Notes: generated from the sequence alone by a model not told the origin. Positions 16,725 to 26,222 are shown, counted from the first letter of the stretch. The stretch is 64,000 bases of DNA from Thalassobius sp965218685 (GCF_965218685.1 NZ_OZ244657.1:1302001-1366000), one strand, 5' to 3'. Numbers and translations are program-made.

Positions 16725-17495
16725 ATGACAAGCACTGATATTATCAAGGTTGAACTGCAGGACAACATTGCAGTCGTGACCATGAACCGTCCCGGCAAAC
16801 GGAACGCGATGAACGATGAGCTGCTGGCAGCTTTGGATGATTTCTTTTCCAACCCGCCGGCCGAAGCCAAGGTTGTCGTCCTGACCGGGATCGAAGGCCA
16901 TTATTGCTCGGGTCTGGACCTGAGCGAACACGTCGCCCGTGACGCCGAAGGCACCATGCGCCATTCGCGCAACTGGCATGGCGTGATGGACAAGATCCAG
17001 TATTCGGGCCTGCCGGTCGTTTCGGCCATGTTCGGTGCCGTCATTGGTGGCGGTCTGGAACTGGCGACCTCGACCCACGTACGGATCGCTGAACCCTCGA
17101 CCATCTTCCAGCTGCCCGAAGGCCGCCGCGGCATTTATGTCGGTGGTGGTGCCTCGGTGCGTGTTGGCCGCATTCTGGGTGCTGACCGCATGACCGAGAT
17201 GATGCTGACCGGCCGCAAGTACAGCGCGGACGAAGGCCTGGCTCTGGGTCTGGCGCATTACTCGGTTGGTGAAGGCGAAGCGTTTGCGCTGGCCATGGAT
17301 CTGGCGCGCAAGATCGCCAAGAACGCTGGCCTGTCCAACTATGTCATGATCCACGCCCTGGCCCGGATCGAGGACATGTCCAAGCAAGACGGTCTGTTCG
17401 CCGAAAGCCTGTGTGCTGCGCTGACCCAGACCAGTTCGGACGCCGAAGAGGGCCTGCGTGCCTTCCTCGAAAAACGCGCACCTACGTTCCGGTGA
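16725..17495 (+). CDS. Enoyl-CoA hydratase/isomerase (crotonase family)
   Basis: 256 residues with the crotonase oxyanion-hole region (HYCSGLDLSE, about 59-68) and both hydratase glutamates, E112 (GGGLELA) and E132 (QLPEGRRG). It therefore looks like a true hydratase and not the feruloyl-CoA hydratase/lyase, which has serine at the first position. Probably hydrates an aromatic or short-chain enoyl-CoA formed by the neighbouring ligase and dehydrogenase. Confidence 0.85.
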   Translation: MTSTDIIKVELQDNIAVVTMNRPGKRNAMNDELLAALDDFFSNPPAEAKVVVLTGIEGHYCSGLDLSEHVARDAEGTMRHSRNWHGVMDKIQYSGLPVVSAMFGAVIGGGLELATSTHVRIAEPSTIFQLPEGRRGIYVGGGASVRVGRILGADRMTEMMLTGRKYSADEGLALGLAHYSVGEGEAFALAMDLARKIAKNAGLSNYVMIHALARIEDMSKQDGLFAESLCAALTQTSSDAEEGLRAFLEKRAPTFR

Positions 17496-17501
17496 TTGCC
17501 C

Positions 17502-17981
17502 ATGGTTCGTAAGCCCGCCGCCAAACCCGCCAAGAAACCCGAGCTACCCAATGGGCCGTTGGATCGTCATTTGCGGTCCTACACCGGGTATAATGTCAAG
17601 CGGGCTTCGAACATCATGCAATCCAACGCAGCGCGGGCGCTTGAACCGCTTGGGCTGCGTATCACCACGTTCTCTGCCTTGTGCGTGATCGTGGACAACC
17701 CCGACGTTACCCAATCGCAATTGGCCGCCGCCCTGAACATGGAGCGGTCGAACACCGTGCTGATCATCGACGCACTGGAAGAGGCAAACCTGATCGGCCG
17801 TTTCCGCGTGCCCACGGATCGGCGCTCGTATGCGCTGCGGGCGACTTTGGCAGGAATTAAGCGACGCGACGCCGCTTCTCGTGCTTTGGCCGAAGCCGAG
17901 GAAGACCGGTTGGCGAACCTAAGCCAACAAGAGCGCGCGCAGTTGATTGAATTACTGGGCCGTATCGACCCGCTGGATTGA
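17502..17981 (+). CDS. MarR-family regulator of the ligase operon
   Basis: 159 residues with a lysine/proline-rich N-terminal tail and a MarR winged helix (TQSQLAAALNMERSNTVLIIDALEE, then wing VPTDRRSYAL). It lies between crotonase and CoA-ligase genes, six bases after the former. MarR repressors of hydroxycinnamate operons (HcaR, CouR) bind an aromatic acyl-CoA and occupy a similar place, so this is a likely functional analogue. A TTG at 17496 is an alternative start; ATG 17502 preferred. Confidence 0.82.
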   Translation: MVRKPAAKPAKKPELPNGPLDRHLRSYTGYNVKRASNIMQSNAARALEPLGLRITTFSALCVIVDNPDVTQSQLAAALNMERSNTVLIIDALEEANLIGRFRVPTDRRSYALRATLAGIKRRDAASRALAEAEEDRLANLSQQERAQLIELLGRIDPLD

Positions 17982-17994
17982 GGAGATCCAACAG

Positions 17995-19788
17995 ATGACC
18001 GATCAATTTACCGTCCTTCAGGACGTTGCTACCGAAACGCGCGCGGATGGCACTCTGGTGCTGCGCTCGGCCCATGAGCTGGGCGCCGTCGCCAAGACCA
18101 CCGGCGACTGGTTGCATGAATGGGCTGAAAAGACCCCCGATGCCGTGTTTATTGCCGAACGCGAGGGCGACGGCTGGCGCGAAGTGACCTACAAGGAAAC
18201 GCTGGAAATCGTGCGTAATCTTGGGTCTTGGCTGTTGGCCAACGGCTATGACAAGAAGGGCCCGATCGTGGTGATGTCCGGTAACTCGGTCGATCACGCG
18301 ATGATCGCCCTGGCCACGCAGTATGTGGGCATGGCCAGCGTTCCCGTGGCCGAGCAATACTCGCTGATCCCCGGTGCCCATGACCGCCTGCTGTATGTGA
18401 TCGAGAAAGTCCGTCCCGGTCTGCTGTATGTGGACGATGCCAAGCGCTATGGCGATGCAATCGCGATGGAGGCCCTGGCAGATTTCGACGTTTTGGCAAC
18501 CAAGACCGAAGGCGCGCCCCGCGACGTGATCGCCATGGCTGACGCGCTTAAAGGCGGGGACGCAGATGTTGACGTGGCCCACGCCGCCGTCACCCCAGAA
18601 ACCGTTGCCAAGATCCTGTTCACCTCGGGGTCGACCTCGAACCCCAAGGGCGTTCTGACCACGCATAAAATGATGTGTGTGAACCAGGCTCAGATCGCGA
18701 CGGTGTTCCCGGGTCTGCGCGCCAAGCCGCCCAAGATTCTGGACTGGCTGCCCTGGAACCACGTGTTCGGCGGTTCGCATAACTTCAACATGATGCTGGC
18801 GAACGGTGGCTCGATCTATCTGGATGATGGCAAGCCGACCGACAAGCTGTTTCCGCGCACGCTGGAAAACCTGAAGATGCACACCGGTACGCTGGGCTTT
18901 AACGTGCCCGTCGGGTTTGCCCGTCAGGTCGAAGCGCTGAAAGCCGATGCCGATCTGCGCAAGGACTTTTTCACCGGGCTGGATTTCACGTTCTATGCCG
19001 GAGCCTCGCTGCCGCAGGAAACCTGGCTGGCGCTGGAGGAAATGGCCGAGGAAGTCACCGGCAAAGTGCCGTTGATGGTGTCCAGCTGGGGCATGACCGA
19101 AACCGCCCCCGCCACGCTGATCGTGCACGAAAAAGTCGCGCGTTCGGGCATTATCGGCGTTCCGGTCCCCGGTTCGGAAATCAAGCTGATCCCCGAAGAG
19201 GATGGCCGTTTCGAGCTGCGCTGCAAGGGCCCCAACATCATGACCGGCTATTTCGAGGATCCCGAGAAAACCGCCGAGAGCTTTGATGATGAAGGCTTCT
19301 TGATCACCGGTGACGCGGTGAAATTCGTGGACCCCGAGGATCACAGCCGTGGCCTGAGCTTCGACGGCCGCCTGTCGGAAGACTTCAAGCTGACCTCGGG
19401 CACATGGGTGCGCGCGGCCTCGTTGCGGGGCCAGCTGATGACCGCCCTGGACGGGCTGATCAGTGATCTGGTGATCACCGGGCAGGACCGCGGTTCGATT
19501 GGTGTGCTGTTGTTCCCCGCCGAGCCTCGGAATGGTGCCCCCGGCGAGATCGTCACCGATCCCGAATTGGTTGCCGCCGTTCGCGAACGTCTGGAAAACC
19601 TTGCCAAAGACGCAACCGGCAGCTCGACCCGCGTCGGCGCCGCGTTGATCCTGGCCGAGCCGCCCTCGTTGGCAGATCACGAAATGACCGCCAAAGGCAA
19701 CCTGAACGTCCGCAAGGTGCTGGCTCGCCGCGCCGATCTGGAGGCCCGCATCTATGACGACGCCGACGCCGACGTGATCCGTGTCTAA
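17995..19788 (+). CDS. fcs: Feruloyl-CoA-synthase-like acyl-CoA ligase
   Basis: 597 residues of the AMP-forming ligase family. The P-loop FTSGSTSNPKGV (about 208-219), LDWLPWNHVFGGSHN, the SSWGMTET motif and DFKLTSGTWVRAASLR near the C-terminal domain match feruloyl-CoA synthases, which activate ferulate and related aromatic acids. AGGAG ten bases before ATG 17995 sets the start; an upstream in-frame ATG lies inside the MarR gene. The exact aromatic substrate is not determined by what I can see. Confidence 0.82.
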   Translation: MTDQFTVLQDVATETRADGTLVLRSAHELGAVAKTTGDWLHEWAEKTPDAVFIAEREGDGWREVTYKETLEIVRNLGSWLLANGYDKKGPIVVMSGNSVDHAMIALATQYVGMASVPVAEQYSLIPGAHDRLLYVIEKVRPGLLYVDDAKRYGDAIAMEALADFDVLATKTEGAPRDVIAMADALKGGDADVDVAHAAVTPETVAKILFTSGSTSNPKGVLTTHKMMCVNQAQIATVFPGLRAKPPKILDWLPWNHVFGGSHNFNMMLANGGSIYLDDGKPTDKLFPRTLENLKMHTGTLGFNVPVGFARQVEALKADADLRKDFFTGLDFTFYAGASLPQETWLALEEMAEEVTGKVPLMVSSWGMTETAPATLIVHEKVARSGIIGVPVPGSEIKLIPEEDGRFELRCKGPNIMTGYFEDPEKTAESFDDEGFLITGDAVKFVDPEDHSRGLSFDGRLSEDFKLTSGTWVRAASLRGQLMTALDGLISDLVITGQDRGSIGVLLFPAEPRNGAPGEIVTDPELVAAVRERLENLAKDATGSSTRVGAALILAEPPSLADHEMTAKGNLNVRKVLARRADLEARIYDDADADVIRV

Positions 19789-19799
19789 GCGAAAATTCC

Positions 19800-19829
19800 G
19801 CCGGCGGCTTGGTGCTTTCTGCCGCCGGC
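19800..19829 (+). other. Intercistronic hairpin
   Basis: GCCGGCGGC and GCCGCCGGC form a perfect 9-bp stem around a 12-base loop, 11 bases after the ligase stop. There is no T-tract, so an mRNA-processing or stability element fits better than a full terminator. Confidence 0.5.
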
Positions 19830-19852
19830 TTCGACATTGAAAGGACCAGACC

Positions 19853-20728
19853 ATGGTTGATATCACGAAAGTCCGCGCCCTGGACTTCCACACCCACGCA
19901 GAGGAACCCTGTGGCTGTCACGCTGATGACGGCTATGATGATCTGCAGACCACGATGGCCAAATACTTTGGCGCCCCGTGGACCCACCCTCCGACCATTC
20001 AGCAGACAGCCGAGCATTACCGCGAGCAGAACATCGCCGCCGTGATCTTTCCCGTCGATGCCGAGCGCGAGACCGGCTATCGCCGCTATAAGAACGAAGA
20101 AGTGGCCGAACTGGCCGCCGAAAACGACGACGTTCTGATCCCCTTTGCCTCGATTGACCCCTGGAAGGGTAAAATGGCCGCCCGCGAAGCGCGCCGCCTG
20201 ATCAACGATTTCGGCATCAAGGGCTTCAAGTTTCACCCGACCATGCAGGGGTTCTATCCCAACGACCGCATGGCCTATGAGCTGTACGAAGTCATCGCCG
20301 AAAACGGTGGCATTGCCCTGTTCCACACCGGTCAGACCGGCGTTGGCTCGGGCATGCGCGGCGGCAACGGCATGCGCCTGAAATACTCGAACCCGATGTA
20401 TATGGATGACGTGGCGGTGGATTTCCCCGACATGAAAATCATCCTCGCGCACCCCTCGTTCCCCTGGCAGGAAGAGGCGCTGTCGGTCGCGACCCACAAG
20501 CCCAACGTCTATATCGATCTCAGCGGTTGGTCGCCAAAGTATTTCCCCGAAATCCTGGTGCGTTACTGCAACGGCCTGCTGAAGAAAAAGGTCCTGTTCG
20601 GTTCGGACTGGCCGATGATCTCGCCTGACCGCTGGCTGTCCGATTTCGAGAAAATCGCGATCAAGGACCACCTGCGCGAAGACATCATCAAGAACAACGG
20701 TGCCCGACTGCTGGGCCTGATGGACTGA
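19853..20728 (+). CDS. Amidohydrolase-2 family metal hydrolase or decarboxylase
   Basis: 291 residues of the ACMSD-like amidohydrolase family. Visible are the HxH site near the start (LDFHTHAEE), the barrel histidines in KFHPTMQGF and LAHPSFPW, and the late aspartate in LFGSDWPM. Relatives decarboxylate or hydrolyse aromatic-ring products. Its place between an aromatic CoA-ligase and an acyl-CoA dehydrogenase suggests a role in the same pathway, but the reaction is unknown. Confidence 0.82.
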   Translation: MVDITKVRALDFHTHAEEPCGCHADDGYDDLQTTMAKYFGAPWTHPPTIQQTAEHYREQNIAAVIFPVDAERETGYRRYKNEEVAELAAENDDVLIPFASIDPWKGKMAAREARRLINDFGIKGFKFHPTMQGFYPNDRMAYELYEVIAENGGIALFHTGQTGVGSGMRGGNGMRLKYSNPMYMDDVAVDFPDMKIILAHPSFPWQEEALSVATHKPNVYIDLSGWSPKYFPEILVRYCNGLLKKKVLFGSDWPMISPDRWLSDFEKIAIKDHLREDIIKNNGARLLGLMD

Positions 20729-20821
20729 GCCTGCTGATCGTCTGAAAACATACACCTTGCTCCGAATTTCGGGGCAGGGATGCTCCCCTCATGCCCTTTA
20801 CAGCCACGGAAAGGTTGCCTC

Positions 20822-22384
20822 ATGAAACCCTTTGCCGCCCCCGTCGATGACATTCTCTTTACGCTGGACCAAGTCGCTGGCGCCGCCTCTTTGGAGGAAT
20901 GGGACGCCGATCTGATGCGTGAAATCACCCAGGCCTTCGCCGCTTTTGCCGAGGGCGAAATCGCCCCATTGGACGAGGTCGGTGACACCCAAGGCTGCAA
21001 GCTGATCGACGGCCGTGTGCAGATGCCCGAGGGGTACAAAAAACTCTACGCCGACTATGCCGAGCAGGGCTGGCCCTCTCTGACCGTGCCCGAAGAGTAT
21101 GACGGCCAAGGTCTGGGCGGTGTCGCGCTGGCCACCGTGTCCGAGATTTTCTCGGGTGCCAACCACTCGTTGCAGATGGTGACCGGCCTGGTGCCAGGCG
21201 CCGTGCGCACGCTGCTGGACTATGGCACCGACGAACAGAAATCGGCCTATATCCCGCGGATGGCCTCGGGTGAATGGCTTTCGACTATGTGCCTGACCGA
21301 ACCGGGCGCTGGCTCGGATCTGGGCCGCATCCGCGCCCGTGCTGTTCAGGACGGTGACGCTTGGAAAATCACCGGCGAGAAGATCTTCATCTCGGGCGGT
21401 GATCAGGACATGACCGACGAGATTTTCCATCTGGTGCTGGCTCGCACGGGCGATGCGGACAGCGGCGTCAAAGGCCTGTCGCTGTTCATCTGCCTGTCCA
21501 ATCAGCCCGATGGCACGCGCAACCCGATCACCATCACCCGGATCGAAGAAAAGATGGGCCTGCATGCCTCGCCCACCTGCCAGATGGCGTTTGACGATGC
21601 CCCGGCCGAGCTGATCGGCAAAGAGGGCGAGGGTCTGAAGGCGATGTTCACCATGATGAACCACGCCAGGATCGACGTCGCGCTGCAAGGTGTTGCCCAC
21701 GCCACCCGCGCCCATGACATTGCCGCCGCATATTGCGCCGAGCGTATTCAGGGCCGTGGCGCAGATGGTCAGCCGGTGACGCTGGATTACCACGCTGACA
21801 TCAAGAATATGCTGGGCGAGATGCGCGCCCTGTCGCTGCTGGGCCGCGCCATCGCCCACGTGGCCATCGTCGAGCTGGAAAAGGAAGAGGACCCGATGCT
21901 GGTCGAATTCCTGACCCCGATCGCCAAGCACTTCTGCACCGAAAGCGCCTCGCGTGCGGCGGATCTGGGTATTCAATGTCTGGGCGGTTATGGCTACCTG
22001 CAAGAATACCGGATCGAGCAGGTCTGGCGCGACGCCCGTATCTGCCGGATCTATGAAGGCGCCAGCGGCATCCATGCGCTGACCCTGTCGACCCGCCTGC
22101 TGCAGGGCCGCACCGCCGAGGCTGCCGACCGCTTTGCCGCCTTCACCGGTGCGAACGCTCCGGCCGGCGCCGTTGCTGAATGGACTAAGGCTCGCGAGGC
22201 CATGGCCGCGTCCGCCGACCCGTCGGCCAAGGCTGCGGATTTCATGGCGATTTCGGAATGGCTGCTGCTGCGCGCTCTGGCTCCGCGCTTTGACAGCCAC
22301 GAGGCCGCGCCGCAAATCGCGACCTACCTGAAACGGACCGAGCATATGGGCGCTGTCCTGTCCGCCCGCATCTGCGAGGCGTAA
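20822..22384 (+). CDS. Acyl-CoA dehydrogenase (FadE/DmdC-type)
   Basis: 520 residues. The FAD/substrate motifs MCLTEPGAGSDLG and ITGEKIFISGGDQD and the C-terminal IYEGASGIHAL, whose glutamate is the expected catalytic base, place it in the long FadE5/DmdC branch, although it is shorter than the usual roughly 590. It would desaturate an acyl-CoA made by the adjacent ligase, as HcaD does for dihydro-hydroxycinnamates. ATG 20822 is chosen by similarity; the frame is open 42 bases further upstream. Confidence 0.85.
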   Translation: MKPFAAPVDDILFTLDQVAGAASLEEWDADLMREITQAFAAFAEGEIAPLDEVGDTQGCKLIDGRVQMPEGYKKLYADYAEQGWPSLTVPEEYDGQGLGGVALATVSEIFSGANHSLQMVTGLVPGAVRTLLDYGTDEQKSAYIPRMASGEWLSTMCLTEPGAGSDLGRIRARAVQDGDAWKITGEKIFISGGDQDMTDEIFHLVLARTGDADSGVKGLSLFICLSNQPDGTRNPITITRIEEKMGLHASPTCQMAFDDAPAELIGKEGEGLKAMFTMMNHARIDVALQGVAHATRAHDIAAAYCAERIQGRGADGQPVTLDYHADIKNMLGEMRALSLLGRAIAHVAIVELEKEEDPMLVEFLTPIAKHFCTESASRAADLGIQCLGGYGYLQEYRIEQVWRDARICRIYEGASGIHALTLSTRLLQGRTAEAADRFAAFTGANAPAGAVAEWTKAREAMAASADPSAKAADFMAISEWLLLRALAPRFDSHEAAPQIATYLKRTEHMGAVLSARICEA

Positions 22385-22402
22385 GGCACCATACAGAACA
22401 GC

Positions 22403-22429
22403 AAGGGCCGTCCCGTTGGGGCGGCCCTT
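22403..22429 (+). terminator. Rho-independent terminator after the aromatic-acid operon
   Basis: AAGGGCCGTCCC pairs with GGGGCGGCCCTT (one G-T) around GTT and continues into TTTTC, 19 bases after the acyl-CoA dehydrogenase stop. Confidence 0.85.
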
Positions 22430-22468
22430 TTCGTGGGTGCCTACAAAGATGTGCGTTGCTTTAACCTT

Positions 22469-22482
22469 TTGACCTAGGTCAA
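22469..22482 (+). promoter_or_regulatory. CRP/FNR-family box before the TDT permease
   Basis: TTGACCTAGGTCAA is a perfect 14-bp palindrome with TTGAC-N4-GTCAA spacing, the pattern of Dnr/NnrR/FNR-type regulators. It is 71 bases before the permease start. The identical 14-mer occurs at 55023-55036 before the DUF6455 array. Confidence 0.7.
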
Positions 22483-22553
22483 TGTCGATGGGCAACCCGC
22501 ATGCAATTTTCGGCATTCATCACGGGATTTGCGCAGCAGCAGAGAGGCAGCAG

Positions 22554-23528
22554 ATGGCAGATACGACGCACACAGATCAAGGCAACAGGCTGGAGCATTA
22601 CCCGGTCACCTTTTTTGCCACGATCATGGGGATGACCGGCTTGGCGCTAGCCCTGCACGCTGCCGAAAGCAGTTGGGGCTTGGGAGATACCGCATCGACT
22701 GTGATCTACTTTGTTGCCCTGGCGATGTTCGTGTTGGTTTCGTTTGGCTATGCGCTCAAGGCGCTGAAATACCCCAAGGCAGTTTCGGGCGAATGGCACC
22801 ATCCTGTGCGGATCGCGTTTTTCCCGGCGATCTCGATCTCGCTGCTTCTGCTTTCCACCGCCAGTTTGGGGCGTATCACTGTCATTAGCGAGCCGTTGTG
22901 GCTGGTTGGAATGCTGTTGCAGGGTGTGCTAACCGTTGCCGTCGTCTCGGCTTGGATCGGGGCGCGCGCCTTTCAGACCGGGCACCTGAACCCTGCTTGG
23001 TTCATTCCAGCGGTGGGGAACGTGATCGTGCCGATCGCGGGCGTCCCCTTGGGATACCCCGAGATCAGCTGGTACTTCATGTCCGTCGGCCTGATTTTCT
23101 GGGTCGTGCTGATGACATTGGTGATGAACCGTCTGATTTTCCACGACCCGCTGCCGGGCAAGTTGCAGCCCACGCTGGTTATCCTGATCGCCCCTCCTGC
23201 CGTGGGGATGGTAGCTTGGTTGCGGTTGGTTGGTGATGTGGACAGCTTTGCGCGTATCCTTCTGAACGGAGCGTATCTGTTCACCCTGATCGTCGCCGTG
23301 CAACTGCCACGGATCGTCAAGCTGCCCTTCGCCATGAGCTTTTGGGCCCTCAGCTTTCCGGTGGCTGCGGCCACTATCGCCAGCTTCCAATATGCAATGA
23401 AAACCGGCAGCGCCGCACATCAGTATATCGGTTCTGGCTTTTTAATCGTTCTGGTGGTGATCATCACAGCGCTGGTGCTCAAAACCCTGCGCGCCATGGC
23501 CGCCGGGCAGATCTGCATACCGGAATAA
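22554..23528 (+). CDS. TDT/SLAC1-family permease (TehA-like)
   Basis: 324 residues with about ten hydrophobic segments and the family start HYPVTFFATIMGMTGLALAL. The family includes the anion channel SLAC1, TehA (tellurite), malate permeases and sulfite exporters; sequence alone does not pick a substrate. AGAGAGG precedes ATG 22554; an upstream in-frame ATG (22482) overlaps the FNR-type box and is unlikely. Control by a CRP/FNR-type factor suggests use under low oxygen or with nitric oxide (inference). Confidence 0.82.
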   Translation: MADTTHTDQGNRLEHYPVTFFATIMGMTGLALALHAAESSWGLGDTASTVIYFVALAMFVLVSFGYALKALKYPKAVSGEWHHPVRIAFFPAISISLLLLSTASLGRITVISEPLWLVGMLLQGVLTVAVVSAWIGARAFQTGHLNPAWFIPAVGNVIVPIAGVPLGYPEISWYFMSVGLIFWVVLMTLVMNRLIFHDPLPGKLQPTLVILIAPPAVGMVAWLRLVGDVDSFARILLNGAYLFTLIVAVQLPRIVKLPFAMSFWALSFPVAAATIASFQYAMKTGSAAHQYIGSGFLIVLVVIITALVLKTLRAMAAGQICIPE

Positions 23529-23538
23529 ACCCACGAAA

Positions 23539-23563
23539 AACCGGCCCAGAAACGGGGCCGGTT
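23539..23563. terminator. Terminator between convergent permease and dehydrogenase genes
   Basis: AACCGGCCC pairs with GGGCCGGTT around a seven-base loop. The following TCTTGTCTTTG serves the plus strand, and the A-run before the stem gives a T-run on the minus strand, so it may be bidirectional. Confidence 0.8.
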
Positions 23564-23584
23564 CTTGTCTTTGTCTAAACGCGA

Positions 23585-25234
23585 TTAACCCAGCAGGCGG
23601 CGTGCGATCACCTGGGCTTGGATCTCGGCCGCGCCCTCAAAGATGTTCAGGATGCGGGCGTCACACAGGATGCGGCTGATCTTGTATTCCAGGGCAAAGC
23701 CGTTGCCACCGTGGATCTGCAGGCCGTTGTCGGCTGCAGCCCAGGCCACACGGGCGCCCAGAAGCTTGGCCATGCCAGCCTCGAGGTCGCAACGCTTGTC
23801 GTGGTCTTTCTGCCAGGCCGAGTAGTAGGTCAGCTGACGCGCGATCATGATTTCGACCGCCATCATGGCCAGTTTGTCCGACACGCGCGGGAAGTTGATC
23901 AGGGACTTACCGAACTGCTTGCGTTCTTCTGCATATTGCATCGCAACGTCCAGCGCCGACTGAGCGACACCGATCGCGCGGGCGGCGGTCTGAATGCGGG
24001 CTGCTTCGAAGGTTTTCATCAGCTGCTTGAAGCCCTGACCTTCGACACCGCCCAGCAGGTTGGCGCCTTTGACATGGAAGTTGTCAAAGCCCAGCTCGTA
24101 TTCCTTCATGCCGCGATAGCCCAGAACCTCGATTTCGCCGCCGGTCATGCCTTCGGTCGGGAAGGGATTTTCGTCGGTGCCGGGGATCTTTTCAGCCAGG
24201 AACATCGACAGGCCTTTGTGGTCGGTCGTGTTCGGGTCGGTCCGGGCCAGCAGGGTCATCACGTGGGTCCGTGCGGCGTGAGTGATCCAGGTCTTGTTAC
24301 CGGTGACGCGGTAATCGTCGCCTTCTTTGACGGCACGGGTGCGCAAGCTGCCCAGGTCCGAGCCGGTGTTCGGTTCGGTGAAAACAGCCGTGGGCAGGAT
24401 TTCTGCTGCGGCCAGCTTGGGCAGCCAGTATTCTTTCTGCTCGTCGGTGCCGCCGCCCTCAATCAGTTCGGCCGCGATTTCCGAGCGCGTGCCCAGCGAG
24501 CCGACGCCGATATAGCCGCGCGACAGTTCTTCGGACACCACAACCATCGAGGCTTTGGACAGGCCGAACCCGCCGTATTCCTCGGGGATGGTCAGGCCAA
24601 AGACACCCATTTCGGCAAGTTCCTCGATGACTTCCATCGGGATCAGCTCGTCATTCAGGTGCCATTCATGGGCAAAGGGTTCGACCTTTTCCACGGCATA
24701 ACGGCGGAACTGCTCGCGGATCATCTCCAGCTCGTCTTCCAGACCGGTGGCGCCCACGGTGATGTTGGCCGATTGCTCTTGCATCAGTTCGACCAGACGC
24801 TTGCGCGCGGCCGGGGTGTTGCCGCCGCTGACCAGCGTGTCGATCGCGTCGGTGTCCAGCGCGGAAACGTCGATCCCCAACGAGGGAAGGCGGGTGATCT
24901 CGGTCTGGCTCATGGGAATGCCGCCACGCAGCTGGGCCAGATATTCGCCAAAACCAATCTGCAGGATAAGCTGCTCGACCTCGCCAAAGGTGCCGGCGCT
25001 GCTAAGCCGTTCGGCCCAGGCCTGCATCTGGCGCAGCGATTCCACATAGGTGGCCAGCCACGACAGGCCATGCGCTGCGGCCTGATTTTCCTCGAGCAGC
25101 TTACCCGAGATACGGTCGCCTTCGGTCAGCAGTTCGCGCAACGAGGCCGTCGCAGCCTCAAGCACTGATTCAGCGGGAGCGACCGACGCTGCGGTCAGCG
25201 TCATCAGATCGGGAAGAATGATCGTTTTCGTCAT
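23585..25234 (-). CDS. mcd: Acyl-CoA dehydrogenase, probable (2S)-methylsuccinyl-CoA dehydrogenase
   Basis: 549 residues: an N-terminal extension of about 160 residues and then a normal acyl-CoA dehydrogenase (FTEPNTGSDLGSLRTRA; ITHAARTHVMTLLAR; HGGNGFALEYKISRILCDA). This architecture and length match methylsuccinyl-CoA dehydrogenase of the ethylmalonyl-CoA pathway, which Rhodobacteraceae use to assimilate acetyl-CoA. Methylmalonyl-CoA epimerase at 58225 serves the same route. Start at 25234 (MTKTII) by similarity; an in-frame ATG at 25261 is possible. Identification is by recognition, not by a search. Confidence 0.75.
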   Translation of the reverse strand: MTKTIILPDLMTLTAASVAPAESVLEAATASLRELLTEGDRISGKLLEENQAAAHGLSWLATYVESLRQMQAWAERLSSAGTFGEVEQLILQIGFGEYLAQLRGGIPMSQTEITRLPSLGIDVSALDTDAIDTLVSGGNTPAARKRLVELMQEQSANITVGATGLEDELEMIREQFRRYAVEKVEPFAHEWHLNDELIPMEVIEELAEMGVFGLTIPEEYGGFGLSKASMVVVSEELSRGYIGVGSLGTRSEIAAELIEGGGTDEQKEYWLPKLAAAEILPTAVFTEPNTGSDLGSLRTRAVKEGDDYRVTGNKTWITHAARTHVMTLLARTDPNTTDHKGLSMFLAEKIPGTDENPFPTEGMTGGEIEVLGYRGMKEYELGFDNFHVKGANLLGGVEGQGFKQLMKTFEAARIQTAARAIGVAQSALDVAMQYAEERKQFGKSLINFPRVSDKLAMMAVEIMIARQLTYYSAWQKDHDKRCDLEAGMAKLLGARVAWAAADNGLQIHGGNGFALEYKISRILCDARILNIFEGAAEIQAQVIARRLLG

Positions 25235-25409
25235 ATCAAGGTCCTGTCCGTCATGAGGCATGATTCACATCCTGTCTTTGGTTCGCACTCTCCTAGCTAC
25301 TTTGCAGGTGCAGCGCAACAAAAATACGTTTGTTTATCGACTAATGTTCTAAAGTTGCGCGAGTGAAATATTGCAGTGCAGCACGGGGGAAACCTGCTAG
25401 AGCTTTGTC

Positions 25410-26180
25410 ATGGAAAACATTTTAGGGGAAATGACCGGCGTAACCATGGCCCTGTGCCTGTTCGTCGCGCTTGTCGCCGGAATTATCAAAGGCATGGTCG
25501 GATTTGCTATGCCAATGATCATGATCTCGGGGCTCAGCGGAATTGTTGGGGCGGAATGGGCGCTGGCGGGGCTGATCTTGCCGACTGTCGCAACGAATCT
25601 ATGGCAAGCTTTGCGGCAGGGATGGCGGCACGCTTGGGGCTCGATCAAACGGTTCCGTGTATTTTTGCTGGTCGGGGGCGTTGCGCTGCTTGGTAGCGCT
25701 CAGTTGGTGACGGTGCTGCCAGCGGACACTCTGCTGTTGATAATCGGGCTCGTTGTGGTTCTGTTCGCGCTGATACAAGTGCTTGGGGTGTCCATTCGAC
25801 TGCCCAGCAAAGGATCGCGCAGGGCCGAGGCTGGTGTGGGCGCCTTCGCAGGTTTCGTTGGCGGGATGTCCGGCATCTGGGGGCCGCCTACAGTGATGTA
25901 CCTGACTGCCATTAATACGCCCAAGCAGGACCAGATCCGCATCCAAGGAGTGATCTATGGACTGGGTGCAGTGGCGTTGCTTGGGGCGCATGTCGGTTCG
26001 GGTGTGGTGCGGGCCGAAACTTTGCCGTTTTCCTTGGCCATGCTGCCTGCGGCGCTGTTTGGCGCTTGGCTGGGCTTTCGCATTCAGGACAAAACGGACC
26101 AAGCCGCCTTTCGCAAGGCGACTTTGCTGGTACTTCTGCTTGCAGGTGCAAACTTGATCCGCAAAGGGCTGATCGGGTGA
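25410..26180 (+). CDS. TauE/SafE-family membrane exporter
   Basis: 256 residues, seven to eight hydrophobic segments, with the family features GIIKGMVGFAMPMIM near the start and GFVGGMSGIWGPPTVMYL in the middle. Relatives export sulfite, sulfoacetate or other organic anions. No functional neighbour points to a substrate. Stands alone between two oppositely transcribed genes. Confidence 0.82.
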   Translation: MENILGEMTGVTMALCLFVALVAGIIKGMVGFAMPMIMISGLSGIVGAEWALAGLILPTVATNLWQALRQGWRHAWGSIKRFRVFLLVGGVALLGSAQLVTVLPADTLLLIIGLVVVLFALIQVLGVSIRLPSKGSRRAEAGVGAFAGFVGGMSGIWGPPTVMYLTAINTPKQDQIRIQGVIYGLGAVALLGAHVGSGVVRAETLPFSLAMLPAALFGAWLGFRIQDKTDQAAFRKATLLVLLLAGANLIRKGLIG

Positions 26181-26222
26181 GTTGGTCCCTGCGATCAGGC
26201 CTTTGCGTTGCGCGCAGCGCGA

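Noticed and set aside
17857..19893. A minus-strand open frame of 678 codons opposite the CoA ligase
   Set aside because: Antisense shadow with no domain; the plus strand encodes a complete ligase.
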